From Himantopus leucocephalus (taxonomy: Eukaryota > Chordata > Aves > Charadriiformes > Recurvirostridae): a DNA stretch of 64,000 bases. The notes beneath the pieces are model-generated. The model was not told the origin of the DNA. It did no database searches and was given only the letters and a program-made list of their open reading frames with translations. A program made the translations under genes and the position numbers. The stretch spans positions 62,001-126,000 of the forward strand of contig RSEF01000014.1 in assembly GCA_003993805.1 (NCBI GenBank), in the 5' to 3' direction. Shown piece after piece: positions 14,243-40,860 of the stretch (position 1 is the first letter of the stretch; every line of letters begins with the position of its first letter).

Positions 14243-16515
14243 GAGTCTGTCTGATATTTCTCCTTTGCTGCTTTATGGCGTTCAGGATGATAACTAGTGC
14301 AGAGAGGCTGGAGTGGTGAATGGTTTGGTTTTGTTTAACGTACACTAGCAGCACTGATTAGTTGTCATCTCTGCCATTGTCTTTGCCTGCTAGATTGTGG
14401 CTGAATCTGTGCTTGGGGGGTACCTTGCAGCGCATCAGCTTGGTGCGATGCAGTAATTATACTGCTTGGCAGACACAGGGTGGTTACTGAGCGAGCACCA
14501 GTTTCTCTGGCTTTATTCAGTGATGCAGTTAATGTCTGACTATACACAGAGCCTTAACATTGATGTGATGGTGTGCTTTTCTCTCGGGAGGTGGTGTGCT
14601 CACAGGCAGCTCCCTCTGCTTTGGGAGAGGAGCGGAGGGGGGGTGGCTGTGGCCATGAGCCTTGGTGGGTGCAGAGGGAGGAGACCTGTCCATTCCTCCT
14701 CTCTTGCTCCCCGTAGACACAGGTGGTGCTGCTGGTGTGTGTGTGGGCTTGGGCTGCCTTTGCTCAGGGCTGGTTTTGTGGGCACGGAGTCCCTTAGCGG
14801 CAACATGCAGCAGGGAATCGAGGCATGCTCGCATGTGCCTTTTTGCTATGTTGGTCTCCAAAACTGCTGTCCCTTCCCAAGGTTTCTTCTGGCCTGGAGA
14901 AGAGCAAAGCCTCTTCCGGCACATGTCCCACTGGCTGTCACTTCAGGGAGAATTATGGGTGTTTGGCCCCAACATTTTCCTTTTGGCACATGTTTCATTT
15001 CAGACTATTTCTCTTATGGTTAATAAAACAGAATAGTGAAATACTGAAAATATGAGGGAATGAAGGGCTCCTTTGAGCTGTTGGCTGCAGGTTACCCTGC
15101 AACGGGGCAGGTTTTGCTGGACAGAAGTAGCAGATATGCGTCTCAACGGCTTCCCTGAGCTCCCACTGCCTGTGCTGGCTGAGCGGCTGCGGCACCCGGC
15201 ATTGCTGTGGAGGTCCCAGGCCAGGACAGCAGAGCTGGGGGAGTTTTACGTGGATTTCCCCCTTTTTGGCAGGTTGCTGGGGCTGCTTGCTCGGTGTTTA
15301 TTCCAGCAGGGACTGCATCCATCCATGACTGATGGCCTCGTCCAATGCCTGTTGAACAGCCTTTCCAGGGCAGGACAGGTTGTGTGGCAGTTGCTAGAAG
15401 CTGCCATACCTTGTGCTGGTTGTGGGGCTGTTCCCAAGGGAAAACTGCCAAAAACTCAGTCCAGACAAGACTTCTATGTAGAGGATGCTGAGAAAGGGTT
15501 GGTCAGGCATTGAAAGACTGTGGGTTGTGAGTACGGACTATGGCTCACTTTCCAGAGCTCCTGGTGAGGTGTTCTAACACACCTGCTCTTCTCCAGGTTG
15601 TCAGTTTTATGACACGTTTGTGTTGGGCCTTTGGGTCTTGGGCATTTAACGGGCTGACCCGCTGCCAGCCCAGGATGGACCAGAGGACTTTGGCGCAGGC
15701 GGGGTGCAGGGAGGTGAGCGAGCGTTGGTGCCCCTTCACAGGGGCAGAGCTGGCAGATGTGAACCGGTAAAGTGGAAGGAGCATAGCGGTGAATGTGGAG
15801 CGGGAATCCCATGGTAGCCCTGGGAGGCCTGTAAAACGAGAGCTTGAAATCTTGACTTGTGCAAGGATATTTATTTGGTAGCTGGTGACTTGACTATTTC
15901 CAGTGTTGTCTAAACCAGAGGCTGGCTATGCCCATGTATACCTGGAGTCTGGGGAGCCTGGGCTGGTTCAGACAGAAGGAAAGTAAATGATGCTGAAGTC
16001 AGAATAAAGATGGAATAAATAAACAGGACACCTGCTTTGCCAAGTAGCAAAAGGAACGGCAGCAGCAAACACCAGTGTCTGGTTAACTCCAGCAGTTTTA
16101 GTCATTATAATTACAGCTATTGATTCTTCAAGTCATTCATTGCTATAGCTACCAACCTGCAGTAGCACAGGTAACTGCCTCGGTGCAGAGGCAGGGTCCA
16201 ACTGGGCACGGTCACATCCCAGTGGATTGCAGGGTGCAGCTTGTGGAGGGAGGGAAGCTGCTGAGATGCCTCCAGGTGCTGTGTGGATGCACATAGAAGC
16301 AGTGTTTTCTTTTATGGTACTTTTCTCCTGCCCTCTCTGGCCCTGATTAAGAAAAGACTGTGCAAGCCCCGCTCTGGCTGAGACAGGCTATGGGGCAGCC
16401 CCCGAAGGAAAGCTGCTCCTGCGCAGTCTGCATTGCCATCGGTCTCTGTGGGGATCTGGTAGGACTCCTCAGAGTTGGTGATCTGGAGGAACACTGGCCT
16501 TTCTGCTCTGGACTG

Positions 16516-16566
16516 CGGTTGGACTCAATGATATTAAGAGTCTTTTCCAACTGAAATGATGCTATG
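16516..16566 (+). mobile_element. CR1 LINE 3'-end fragment
   Basis: The sequence GGTTGGACTCAATGATATTA (16518-16537), followed by AGAGTCTTTTCCAACTGAAA and ATGATGCTATG, matches the well-known terminal segment of avian CR1 elements, which usually reads 'ggttggactngatgatctt...aggtcttttccaacc...aatgattctatg'. Several substitutions show it is an old copy. CR1 copies are typically truncated at the 5' end. Sequence a little upstream (from about 16440) may also belong to the element but is not clearly recognisable. No reverse transcriptase frame is present. Confidence 0.85.
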
Positions 16567-19500
16567 GTGGCCCAATTCTTGCCTTTGTGCCTCCTGGATT
16601 CCTCCCTCCAGAGACCTACTGATGCTTTTGAGATTTAGATTTCTTTTATTTATGCTAATGTACTCCTTTATTAGATGACAGCTTAGCAAAATGGCTACTG
16701 CCTCCTGCCTGTGGATTCCCCTCTGCTGTTTCTCCCTTTTCCCCACTTTCATAATTCCTAGTAGTATAATTAAACTACAAATTTCATCCCTTCCCTATTC
16801 ATTCTCCTCTCTGAATCACGGGTGCAGTTGCTCACATAGAGCGTGGTGGTTTTGCATGTTAAGCAGGTCTCTTCTTCAGCTAGTCTGCAGATGTGTATCC
16901 TCATCTTCACCCCGCGAGCGCCGCTGCCCTCAGTGCTCGCAGACACAAACACAAAGTGCCATTTTCCTCTTCAGTGTATGCCGGGTTCGGCTGTGAGCAG
17001 TGAATTGTCAGGCGTGAGCCTTCCCGCGTGCAGCTGCTGCACGTTAGTGCTGTGGATTGCTGGAGTTTACACACGTGTGCTCCTGGAAAAGGTCACACCA
17101 GTGCAATACTGGCTTAAATGAAAATTGGTTTAATATGCATTTGGCTCTTCCTGGAGGCAGCTGATTTACCAGCCAGCTGTGGCCAGATGTCTGCCGGAGA
17201 TCTTCTGGGATGCATGCAGCTTTAAAAGATGGCTTGGATGACTCGTAGTTGAGCCTGTTTGTCGCTTCAGTTGGACTTGTGGTACTTTTTATCACGGTCA
17301 GGCACAGTGCTTCTCACCAGTGTGTGGGGCAGCTTGTCACTCACGCCGCTGGTGTGCGGAGCATCAGAAGGGGAGGAACCACCTCTGGTTCATGGGCTGT
17401 GCTGGGCAGAGGGGAACTCTCAAACGCTTTTATCTATCAGGATATATCAAAAGCAAAAACTCTAAGTACCTTGGTTCTCTTTACTCAGTCTGTACTTTTC
17501 TAACCTGAGTCAGCTGTAATCTCTAAAGCAGCTTTCAGCTAATTTTTCCCCACATAATCTCTATTAATACTTGTGATAAATAACAGATGCTATTTTAAAG
17601 AGACTATTTGATGAGATCAGAAAGATGTAGACAGTGTGATTCGTTTGACATCTACAATTTAAAATAAAAATAGTACATCTTCTGGTCTTGGTTTCTGCAC
17701 CCCAGTGCTCTGTGTAGTGCTCTATGCTTTCCAGTTTAGTGATGAGGGGTTGCTCGTAGCAGCACCTCCCCAAACTCCCCCATTTTCCCTGACCTGAAAA
17801 CATGTCACATAGCAAACTCGCGTGGTGTCCCTGCCAGGCAGTGGCCAGATGGGGGGGACGTGCTGTGGACAAACCCAGCAGCTCTGCACCAACGGAGCCA
17901 CCCTGCCTGGCTCTAAGTGGGAGGATGGGGTGGGAAGGGAAAGGGAGTGCGAGCGGGGGGCGTTGGGGCTGTGCAGGTGAGGGGAAGAGGATGGGAGAGC
18001 AGGAGGCTGTGGATGAGCCCAAGTGCCAGCCCAGGGCTGGTAGCTCAGAGAGAGCAGGAGCTGCTGGGGCAAGTGGAGCATTTTGCACGTTATGGTTCAT
18101 CGCCAATGTGGACTTCTTGTCTTAAACACAAGCAAAGATTTTATCTAACATCGTTCAACCCCTGTTCAGTAGGACCTGTTTAGGATTCATAGTGTGACAT
18201 GAGGGGCTTGGGTTGTTTCTGTTTACGTTGAGCCCCCTGGTTACAGAGCTGACAGATGAGGTAATACAAATGATGGCTCTGCTACTGTTCCTGTGTTATT
18301 TGGCATAATTATCCCTTCCTTGAAACTGCCTGCAGTTCAATTAGGTAGCTTTTTGTGGAACTCTAAGTAGATAAAGGAAAGAAAAAGGAGGAAAAACTCC
18401 ACAGTGAGTGCTCTTTTTCTTCATTAGAGGATTTGGTGGTGGTGGTGGGGTGTCCCCTTAAAAACATACAGAAAAACATATAGGAAAATCAGGGAAAGGG
18501 ATCTCTGCTAAAGGCCATTTTAAGCAATATTTGCTAAAATGCATGACTTGGTTTGGCTGCATCCCTGTGTAATTTGATGTCCTGTGTCATCCCAAGTACT
18601 CCCAACACTCGAGATGTGTGGTCGTTAAACGCTCTGGTGGGTTTCCCATGAACACGACATCTCAGATTTGGGCTTCTATTTTACTTTTTTATCCCAGAAA
18701 CATAGCAATGCTGAAAGTCTGTGCCTGCAGGACACAAACCTGTGAGAGCTCAGTCCACCAGAATCGGTTACATTTACAAAGATGACTGTGACAAATGACT
18801 AGGAAGGTACTGCTGGAAACCACCGCCCATCACCAGGTTTATAGTGACATTTAATTCACAAGGCTGAATGTCTCCAATCCTGTTGTTGGAAAGTCTGGCT
18901 GTCCTGAGGCTGGGCTGCAAACTCCATTATAAAATCCAGCAGGGAAAGGTCTTGACTCACGTAAATTCTGTACCCTTTTCCAAAGCCCTCTTCCAAGCGG
19001 GCAGTGTGGCTGGTGGAGGCAGGGCTCATTTGCCCTCACTCATAGAATGAAGGCACCGACTCAGGGCCATGGCATGTGGCACTCCTCTGCTGTGCTTTGG
19101 GCACTTCCAGAGGCCAAGATGAACTTCTCCCTGCTGGTCAGGACGAGTGGCTGATGGGGACCTGTCTACATGACAGGCATGTCATGCGAGGGGAACCCCA
19201 GCTGTGAGGCAGATCTGTGGGAATGGCGAGGGGACTGGGCACTTCTCCCATGGCTGGCCTGCCTCGCTGTGCTGTGACACTGCAAAAGTGGGAGCCACCA
19301 CCAGAAGCTGATCCATCCTGTGACACTAACACTTTGCTTCTTTTCATTTGGGGATGTGTGAAGGCCGTCGTTCACCTGCAGTGCTCTTGCCTGCACCTGG
19401 GGGTTACAGCCCCATTAGGAGTTGGGCTCTGGCAGCAGGACCTGTCCTGGGGTCTCTCTCCTTGCCACAGCGAGGACAGCATCATAGGATGCCTCTGTCT

Positions 19501-21691
19501 GTTCCAGGTTATTTTATTGCCTTTCCCATGATCAGTTTCCAAGGCTAACCTGTACCTGATGGACCTCCTGGAGCAGCAGGCTGTCTGCCTGGACACGGTG
19601 CGTCCCTGAGACATCCTCAGGCCAGGCACTGTTTCATTGCGCTGCTGTACAGCACTAGCCAACAGGAGCTGCCATGCTCAGCTGAAGGTCTCTGGTACTG
19701 CTGTCTTACAGAAAACTAATCTTCTGACTATAATATTCAATATCATACTTTTGCCTGCGGCTCGTCTTGTCTGTTTAGTCTGCTAAAAGAAGGTGCTGAG
19801 TGAGGAATAGGTGGAGCAGGGTTTCTAGCCTGCTAGAAGTAAGTAAGGCAGGAAAACATGAGCCTTTAATGAGTCTTTTTGGACACAATTTTGTAATTGC
19901 AATAAATATTTATGTGTCTTTGGTCCACTGTAGCAGGCTAATAGTAAACTCATTTGTGATGCCTATTTATTACAAAAGGCTGGAGCCTTTCAACCTCCTT
20001 GTTGTGTCTGGCAGCTCCTGGGGATTGATTGCATGCTGTCAGAAAGGCAGATCTCACAAATCCAGCCCCAGCCTGCTAATAGTGGGATTATTATTTAACA
20101 GTTCAAGACTGTGTGAGGCCGCTCTTTATTCTGCTCTGCTTGGTGGCTTTAAAGAGGTTTTCAAAGAACTGAACAGCAGAGGCAGAAGTCAGTGTGAGTT
20201 CACTGGGGAATGCATTAGCAGTGGTCCCCTCTCCGCAGCATCCTCAGCGAGTGCTGCCAAGTGAGTTGTGGCTGCATGCAGGAATCGCTTTGAACAGCTA
20301 GCGGCTCTTGTGCTGACCATCTCCCTCGATGCAGCCCCAGTGGGGTGAATGGGCTTGGGGGACACCTCTGCTGTCCTTTGAGCTGAGCTGGTGACCTGCT
20401 GAGGTACAGAGGTCCAGTGCAGGTTAGGGTTGCGGGACCGCCAGCTCCGAGGATGCATGGTCCCATCCTGCTGCCTGCCTCGTCTCATAATCCTGTTTGT
20501 CAATCCCCTGAGCTCAGTTTAAAACCACAGGGGAGATCTGGGCTGCTGGAAAGGCTTTTGCTGAGCCTCCCTGTTTTGGTAGAGACTCTCTTCTAAGGGT
20601 ACATTTACCTGAGGAAAGTTCAAAACCACTTATTCTTGTTCCAGCTCTGTTTCTTTATCAAGTTCTTCTCTTAACTACTGCAATTTACCCCTTGAGATGT
20701 GTATGTATACGCATATGGCACATGAAGTCTTGCAAAATGCAATTAATGCTATGCTGTATCCTCAGAAATGTCTGTGATCAAATTCTGGGATTTTTCTCAG
20801 CTGCTTTCTGCTGGTGACTCATCATCATTCAAGCCCAGCTGGCACAACTGAGTTCTTGGGTGTTTCTGACTACTGAGGTTTTATAGCAAATTTATTGTTA
20901 CAGGCAGACAAGTGGAGAGCCTTGTGTTTATTACTACTGAATTCATCCCATTTTTATCACCGGAATCTTCAAGGTCATCTGGTTCTTACATGAAATACCT
21001 TTCCTTCAGTCCTCTGCCAGCAGTACAATGCCTTTTTTAATAATCTGTATGCTTCATCAGTACTTCGCATGCTGCGGCGTTAATGAAAGTAGAGACAGGC
21101 AGATCCCAGACTCCCTCCGTAAGGAACAACTCTGATAAGCTCCGTCAAATCTGACACTGGCCCTTTCAGCAGTGCCCCCTTCCCTCTTGTTTGTGTCTCT
21201 CTGATGCTGTCCTTCAAAATCTGTTCCCAAGACTTTCACAGCAAGGAGATCCATGAGTGGGTCTGGCATTACCTGGCTTGCCCTCTCCTCTTGTGTGTTT
21301 AACCCTACATTTCTTGATCGTTAAGACACTGGACTCTTCTGATCAGTTCCTTCTCTACTCCACACTGCTTCCTTTAATAATTTTTAGATATTCTTTTAAT
21401 GTCCTATTACTTTGCCAGAGAAGCTGGGAGCTTGATCCCATAAAGTTTTACTTTTGTGGTATGAATTCTGCATAGTGTTAGTATTTTTCATTTGATGAAA
21501 TGTTGGGCTTCTTCCACATGCAGTCTCCTGAGGTCCTGAATCCACTGTCTTATCTCTGGTATTTTGTATTTTCTCATCATAGGTTGGGTTTTTTCACTTT
21601 CTATTTCTGGCAACAGGTATAATGTATTTATCATGTTCAGATATTTAACAATATATAGATCTGTAAGTGTGGTGTTTCATGAGGGATCCTG
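16567..21691. other. Gene-free 3' flank, middle part
   Basis: I see no gene or recognised repeat. A GGT repeat (18435-18446) and GC-rich patches near 17.8-18.0 kb and 19.1-19.5 kb are the only local peculiarities. A 180-residue minus frame at 17564-18106 is proline- and serine-rich, typical of chance frames in GC-rich DNA. Confidence 0.65.
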
Positions 21692-21915
21692 ATCTCCGCA
21701 ACAGAATGAAATACCCTACAGTAACATATGAAATAAAAAATGTTTGGCACCAGCTGATGGAGCTGGGGGTCTGGATGCTCATCTCCAGACGAGATGTTCT
21801 GTCAGAATTCTGGTCCCCTTCTGTCTTTGTAAAATGAGAGGACTCCCAAAGACAGAAGGGGACCTGTAGAACATGTGGACCCTGTGCGTCCACAGAGAGA
21901 GTGGATTGCGAGGAT
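21692..21915. other. Self-complementary segment with four adjacent hairpins
   Basis: The central feature is a perfect 18-bp inverted repeat: arms 21812-21829 and 21847-21864, 17-nt loop, extended by a 7-bp stem 21794-21800 with 21868-21874 across an asymmetric internal loop. On either side are short perfect stems: 21750-21755/21761-21766 (6 bp, 5-nt loop), 21769-21775/21784-21790 (7 bp, 8-nt loop) and 21874-21879/21889-21894 (6 bp, 9-nt loop; its first base is shared with the extension stem). An outer pairing 21692-21701 with 21906-21915 (8 Watson-Crick pairs, one G-U, one mismatch) could close the whole into a multibranched fold. It might be a structured RNA, a fold-back transposon remnant or a template-switch inverted duplication. 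The 18-bp repeat is certain; the function is unknown. Confidence 0.6.
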
Positions 21916-22249
21916 TTCCTTTTTAATGCCCCCATTTTATTCTCAAATTTGAAACAAACTGCCATTTGTTCCATTTTCCCCGGCTCCTGTGACTGAGTAG
22001 AGCATATTTGTGGGGAAGCTTATGCCATTCATTCTGTCATTTATCGATGGTGGGAATTAGGGTTGTCTGTTTTGCTCTCCAGGGCCCAACGGTCTCGGTA
22101 AGTTGTCGCTTGCGATAACTGGGGGCATCAGCCTGGTTTCCTGGGATCACACCCACTGCAGACAGGTGTAAATGGTCTCAGGTCCAACTTTCCACTGGTA
22201 TTAGGGATGGGGATTCCTTGACTCTAACAGCTAAGCTTAACTTACAACA

Positions 22250-23870
22250 GCTTAGACTTTGGTTCAAAATGAAGAATTGGGCCAGTAATAACTTATACAT
22301 CTTATATTTCAGATTTTTTTTTTAACAAATGAATGAACACCCATAATCCAAGGCCATGTTTCAATGAGTCATGGTTGCCAATGACTGGTCTTATTTGTAG
22401 TATACCATAAGTACCTATAAATTAAAAGTATATCATAAGAATCTATAAATCAAACAATAGCTCCAAACACAGTAGTAAGTTATGCACCATCTCATAATTT
22501 ATTATAGTACAAACAAGTTTGTCAAACACAATATATTGTCTACTTATGAAAATATCAATATTCACAATTTAAATAGGTGATAGGTCCCATAATTTTATAT
22601 ACCAGCAACTCATCTAAAAAGTATTTTGTTCCTAGCTGTGGTGTTCAAGGACATATACCTATAAGGAACTGTAAAACTGTCCATTCACAGCTTATTGTTT
22701 CTAATTGTAGATATTTGAAATATAAATTAAATAGAGTACAAAAGACCATCTCCACAACAAAGATGGTTTTGTCTCCAGGATACCTTTTCCCTAACTAATG
22801 ACACTATATGTGCTTGGTAAAGTTTTTACTACTGGAAAATGAGGAGGTACGAATAATACAGCAAGACATTGGCTAGTTAGCAACAGTCATTGCAAGATGC
22901 TTCACACAACCAAAAATAAGGCAAGTATTATCAACAGCAGCTCCCATATGGCAGACTAAAAAGTCAAGGCTTTATTATCCAAACTGGACTCTAAAAAGGC
23001 TTCAAATGTCTGTTAACAAGATACGGCTTGATCCAAAGCCCTCCTAAATTGATGCGGATTGGAAAAACCAACCACAAGCAACCTTCCCTTTGACTTCAAG
23101 GGGCTTTGGAAGTAAGCTCTTAAAGCCCTAAATTATCAGAAATGAAATGACCCATTTACTGTACATGAAAATTGCACCTTGTCATTTCTAAAACGATATG
23201 GAAAAGGCTTGTGAGTTCTTTTTAAATGAAGATACAACAACTTAATGGGTTACTTCTAGTGGGAAATAAAATATTCACACAGAAAGATTTTGTTTTTAAA
23301 TATGGTAACTTACAAAAATACATCATCAGGACAGGAAAAATCAGATGACACTGCTAGTTTGCAGGATAAACATGTTACAAAAACTAATAAATCACACCAT
23401 GTGAATGGCAGCATATGCCATGCACTTAATTGATATTTTTTTTAATAAATAAAAGCCCTAAACATTCACTATTTTCTGTAAGGTTACTATTATATTAAGT
23501 AGAATAGTGAATTTCTTGTATAAATAATTTTTTAATAGATACATTCTCAAAAAATGAACCACTTACCTATAGAGATATTGCACTTCAGACTCATTCACAT
23601 GTAACTCAGACAAGCATTCCTCATAACAAATTTAGAATAAAAATAAGTTATAAATACAGTGTTTTCCCAAAATGAAACATACAGTAACTTTGGTTACTAT
23701 CAACTGACAAAGACCAGAGAGAGGTTTCTAAGAGGAGGGTAGAAGGCATGGCCACAAAACTGAATTTCTGTAAAACACTGGTAAAGGGAGCGATAATTTT
23801 AACCTTGCTGTGACACATAGAGCAAGGCTGAGCATCCCTCTTACGCTTTATTATTGCAAGTTAAGTGTGA
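22250..23870. other. AT-rich non-coding block
   Basis: About 1.6 kb of clearly AT-rich sequence with almost no CpG and no sizeable open reading frame, bounded by sequence of ordinary or GC-rich composition (from about 23.9 kb). It contains AATAAA-like signals on both strands and an imperfect tandem duplication. It lies 2-4 kb downstream of the GPR139 stop codon. It could be a distal 3' UTR portion, a conserved regulatory element or an unrecognised old repeat. Confidence 0.5.
22400..22455 (+). repeat. Imperfect 28-bp tandem duplication
   Basis: Two adjacent 28-bp units (22400-22427 and 22428-22455) match at 23 of 28 positions, sharing the cores CATAAG and CTATAAAT. It lies inside the AT-rich block. 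Confidence 0.75.
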
Positions 23871-25099
23871 AGTTTTGTTGAGATCACAGGGACAAACAGC
23901 CTACAGGATGAGGGGGCTCCTTGTTCCCCTAAGAATCTGGGGAGATTTAGGTGGGTAGCATCCCTTTGGTGGGTGGTGGTGGGGGGAGGGTCAGCCTTTG
24001 TGCTCAGCTCCCCCTTTCCCCAGACGTGCCCCTCTCCTTGCTGTAACCAGCGTGGTCCCTGGGGTGCTCCCTCCCCTCGCAGAGAACCGATGGGCCGCTC
24101 TCCCAACTGCTCTGCTGGTGGGAGAGGACGGGGTGGTGCGTGCTCCCCGAGGTGCTGGGCATCCTGTTTCTGTGCTCCTGACTGACCTGAGTAGCCTCAA
24201 TCTCTCCTGAGAAAGCCCCCCCCACGCATGGGCCAGCCTCTGCCGGGGTCCTAGTCTTCATGGCTTGTGCCTTCTGCTGCCGTTCCCTCCTGGGGAAGGC
24301 GTGCTCAGGTTTGGCATGGGTTTTGCTCTTGTGGGACGCCAGTACAAGTCAGTGTGCAAATGCAACCTTTGTGGCAGAAGGGAACCAGGCAGTTGTCCTC
24401 AGCAGGACTTTGGCAGTCTTGGTGTTTGTTAGGGAAAATGCACCAAAGCTGAGCCACCCATGGGTCTGAGAGAGATGCTTTCAGCCCTCAGATCCCACCA
24501 AAGTGGGATTGACTGAGTCCCTTCTCAGGGGACCTCACTATGTTAGGTCACCACGAGCTCCCCACTGGCAATGGAGATGGGCACAGGCACAAACGCAGTG
24601 CTAGCACCGGGCTACTTCTTATCTGGAGTCACTGAGAAGCTGCTGTGACCACATTGTGCTTGTGTTCACCATGCGAGGAAGTCTGCTCTCGTGATCAGTA
24701 AGGCTGCATTAAGTGCCCAATACAGGAGTAAAAAGGTTGTGGTACGTGGCTCTGAGAGACCACATGCCAAGATCTGAAAAGGAGAGAAATTAAAAGAAAT
24801 GCACTTTCAGCCTTTCTGCAAATCTCTTCTCTCCTTATTTTCTACACTCAAGCATAGCTGGGATGCTGTTTTTTTGAGTGTGAAGGAAGTGAAGTTAAGC
24901 TACTTTAAATAAGGTAAATGTTTAAAAGTCTTAGTCCAAGCTGATCTATGTTTTTACTGCTGTTGGGTATTTAATGGATTTCTTTCACAAATAAGGGGTT
25001 TTTTTTAACAATTAAATGGCAAATCTGCAATAGGATGGCATAATCTGTCACGAGGAAATCTTAAGTTGAGGTTTTCATATGTCAATCCCTAAGTACCTG
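23871..25099. other. Gene-free stretch between AT-rich block and GPR139 3' end
   Basis: A GC-rich patch (about 23.9-24.3 kb) with several overlapping short frames, followed by ordinary sequence. A perfect 7-bp stem with a 4-nt loop lies at 24492-24509. No coding signal is recognised. Confidence 0.6.
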
Positions 25100-25986
25100 A
25101 ACACGGGGGATAACTGAGAATCTTTATTGACTAAGAAGGAACCTGAAGGCTGTGATCACTCCAAATCTCACAGGAGCAGCTTTGGTGGGAGCTCTGCATC
25201 AGGCAGGACTTGGCCTCACATTTGAAAGTCTTTAGACACCATAACTGGAATAGCTGGGAAAAGATGCTGCTTTTGTTCTTGGCTTTAGAAACCTCCCTCC
25301 CTTCAGCTCCCCTGTCTTGGACGCATTTTTAAATAACAACTTAAAACACATGAATGTTGGCAGCTTGCAGGATTGCTTTCCATGCCAAGGCTGCAACAGG
25401 TACTGCATCGGTCCTCAAGCCTTGTTCAAATGAGCCAAAAGGGGCTTGTCACGGTTCATGTCTCACAGGCTGCCTCCCGCAACGAGGTCTTGACAGCACG
25501 ACTCTGGTGGTATTTCACGTCAGAAACAACACATCATTTTTGGCAAGTGCACACACCAGAAATGGCACCTTCCACAGTACGAAAAAGCATCCGTTTGCTC
25601 TGTCGATAGCGAACTGCAGGGTCAAGTATGGTTTTGTTGTTGTGTTTTAAAAGGTTGTAATTAAACACTGTTGTGGCTTCCCCCCTCCAATGACTTTGGA
25701 CTGCACTGGTGCTGGGATGCAAAACGTCTGAGTGTGACTGAACACTTAAGACTTGAACTCTAAAGCATATTCAAAATGCTATGTAAGGGACGGAGGCGTT
25801 TGCCTTCTCACTCTTGCTCCTAAAATCAAGTGCTCCTGTTCCCTCAACAGTCTGATCTGCCCTTGGTCTCCCAGGGAAATGAAATCAAATGACCACTCTT
25901 CAAAACAGCCATTTTGGCAAATTACATCCTGAAGATGTAACCACTCGAAAAGAACTTGCACCCAGAAACTCCAACTATTGCCCTTT
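25100..25986 (-). other. Probable 3' UTR of GPR139
   Basis: Non-coding sequence between the GPR139 stop codon and just past the first AATAAA. It has ordinary base composition and no coding frame that I recognise. Assignment as 3' UTR rests only on position and on the signal at 25123-25128. Confidence 0.4.
25123..25128 (-). terminator. Candidate poly(A) signal AATAAA for GPR139
   Basis: Plus-strand TTTATT is AATAAA on the gene strand. It is the first canonical signal met downstream of the stop codon and implies a 3' UTR of roughly 880 nt. A G/U-containing stretch follows within about 30 nt. Other AATAAA matches lie further on at 23847-23852, 22971-22976 and 22498-22503, so longer 3' UTRs are possible. 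Confidence 0.4.
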
Positions 25987-40320
<14,334 letters not shown>

Positions 40321-40441
40321 CCGGCAGCCCGAGGCAGAGCAGCAGGCTGTAGTAGACGACAGGTGCGTATCCCAGTCCGCAGCCATAGCGGTGGTGCGCC
40401 AGGAGGGAGCCGTTGTGGAGGTGGAGGTGGTTGTGCTCCAT
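40321..40441 (-). CDS. GPR139: GPR139 exon 1 (N-terminus and first half of TM1)
   Basis: First coding exon of GPR139, a plasma-membrane class A receptor. It encodes residues 1-40 plus the first base of codon 41. Residues 1-23 are a short extracellular tail rich in histidine (His 3, 5, 7, 9, 16, 17) with one N-glycosylation sequon at Asn10 (NGS). The first membrane helix starts at about residue 24 (GYAPVVYYSLLLCLGLP), a stretch I recognise from GPR139. The ATG at 40441-40439 is supported by an in-frame TGA at 40525-40523, 28 codons upstream, with no in-frame ATG between. Its context is imperfect: T at -3, G at +4. The exon ends at a strong donor, G|GTGAGT (intron side 40315-40320), so the intron is phase 1. 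Joining to exon 2 gives codon 41 as GCA (Ala) and a continuous LGLPANILTV helix. There is no cleavable signal peptide, as is usual for this receptor. Confidence 0.93.
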
Positions 40442-40860
40442 GGACCCCGCTCTCCCCGCGGCCGCGCTGCCGGCGCTGGTTCCGCCGCACGGGCCGCCCC
40501 GGCCGCGCCGCCCCTCGCACGTTCAGCGGCGGCGAAGGCGGCGCGGCCCCCGCGGCGGGCGGCGGCACATGGCGCGGCCCCCGGCGGCGCGGGGCGCTGC
40601 GGGGCCGGGCGGGGCGGGACCAGCCCGGCTGCCGCCGGCGGGGCGGAGCGGGGCAGCCCCCGCCTCAGGCCGCCCCGGCTGCCGGCACCCGCCGCCCCTG
40701 GCGTGATGGCGGCTGCCCCGGGAGCCCCTGGGCGGCGGAGGCAGGGCCGGCGCCCCGAGGAGGAGGCGAAGCCCGGCGGGGAAGGGCCTGAGGAGACCCT
40801 GCGGCGGGGCGGCTCCTCGGACCCTCTTCCCTCCCCGCGGCACGGGGGTGCCCGGCTCGT

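Larger units (their letters stand above)
1..16515. other. Gene-free 3' flank, distal part
   Basis: No exon, RNA gene or dispersed repeat is recognisable over 16.5 kb. Apart from the small repeats listed separately, I see only short low-complexity runs, such as T11 at 10527-10537. Open frames here are mostly under 160 residues, overlap on both strands and match no family I know. Confidence 0.7.

Noticed and set aside
14466..15023. 185-residue plus-strand open frame with overlapping frames on both strands
   Set aside because: Low-complexity Gly/Trp/Cys-rich composition and no family resemblance; the segment is locally GC-rich.
17564..18106. 180-residue minus-strand open frame
   Set aside because: Pro/Ser/Leu-rich translation of a GC-rich patch with no known domain and competing frames on the other strand.
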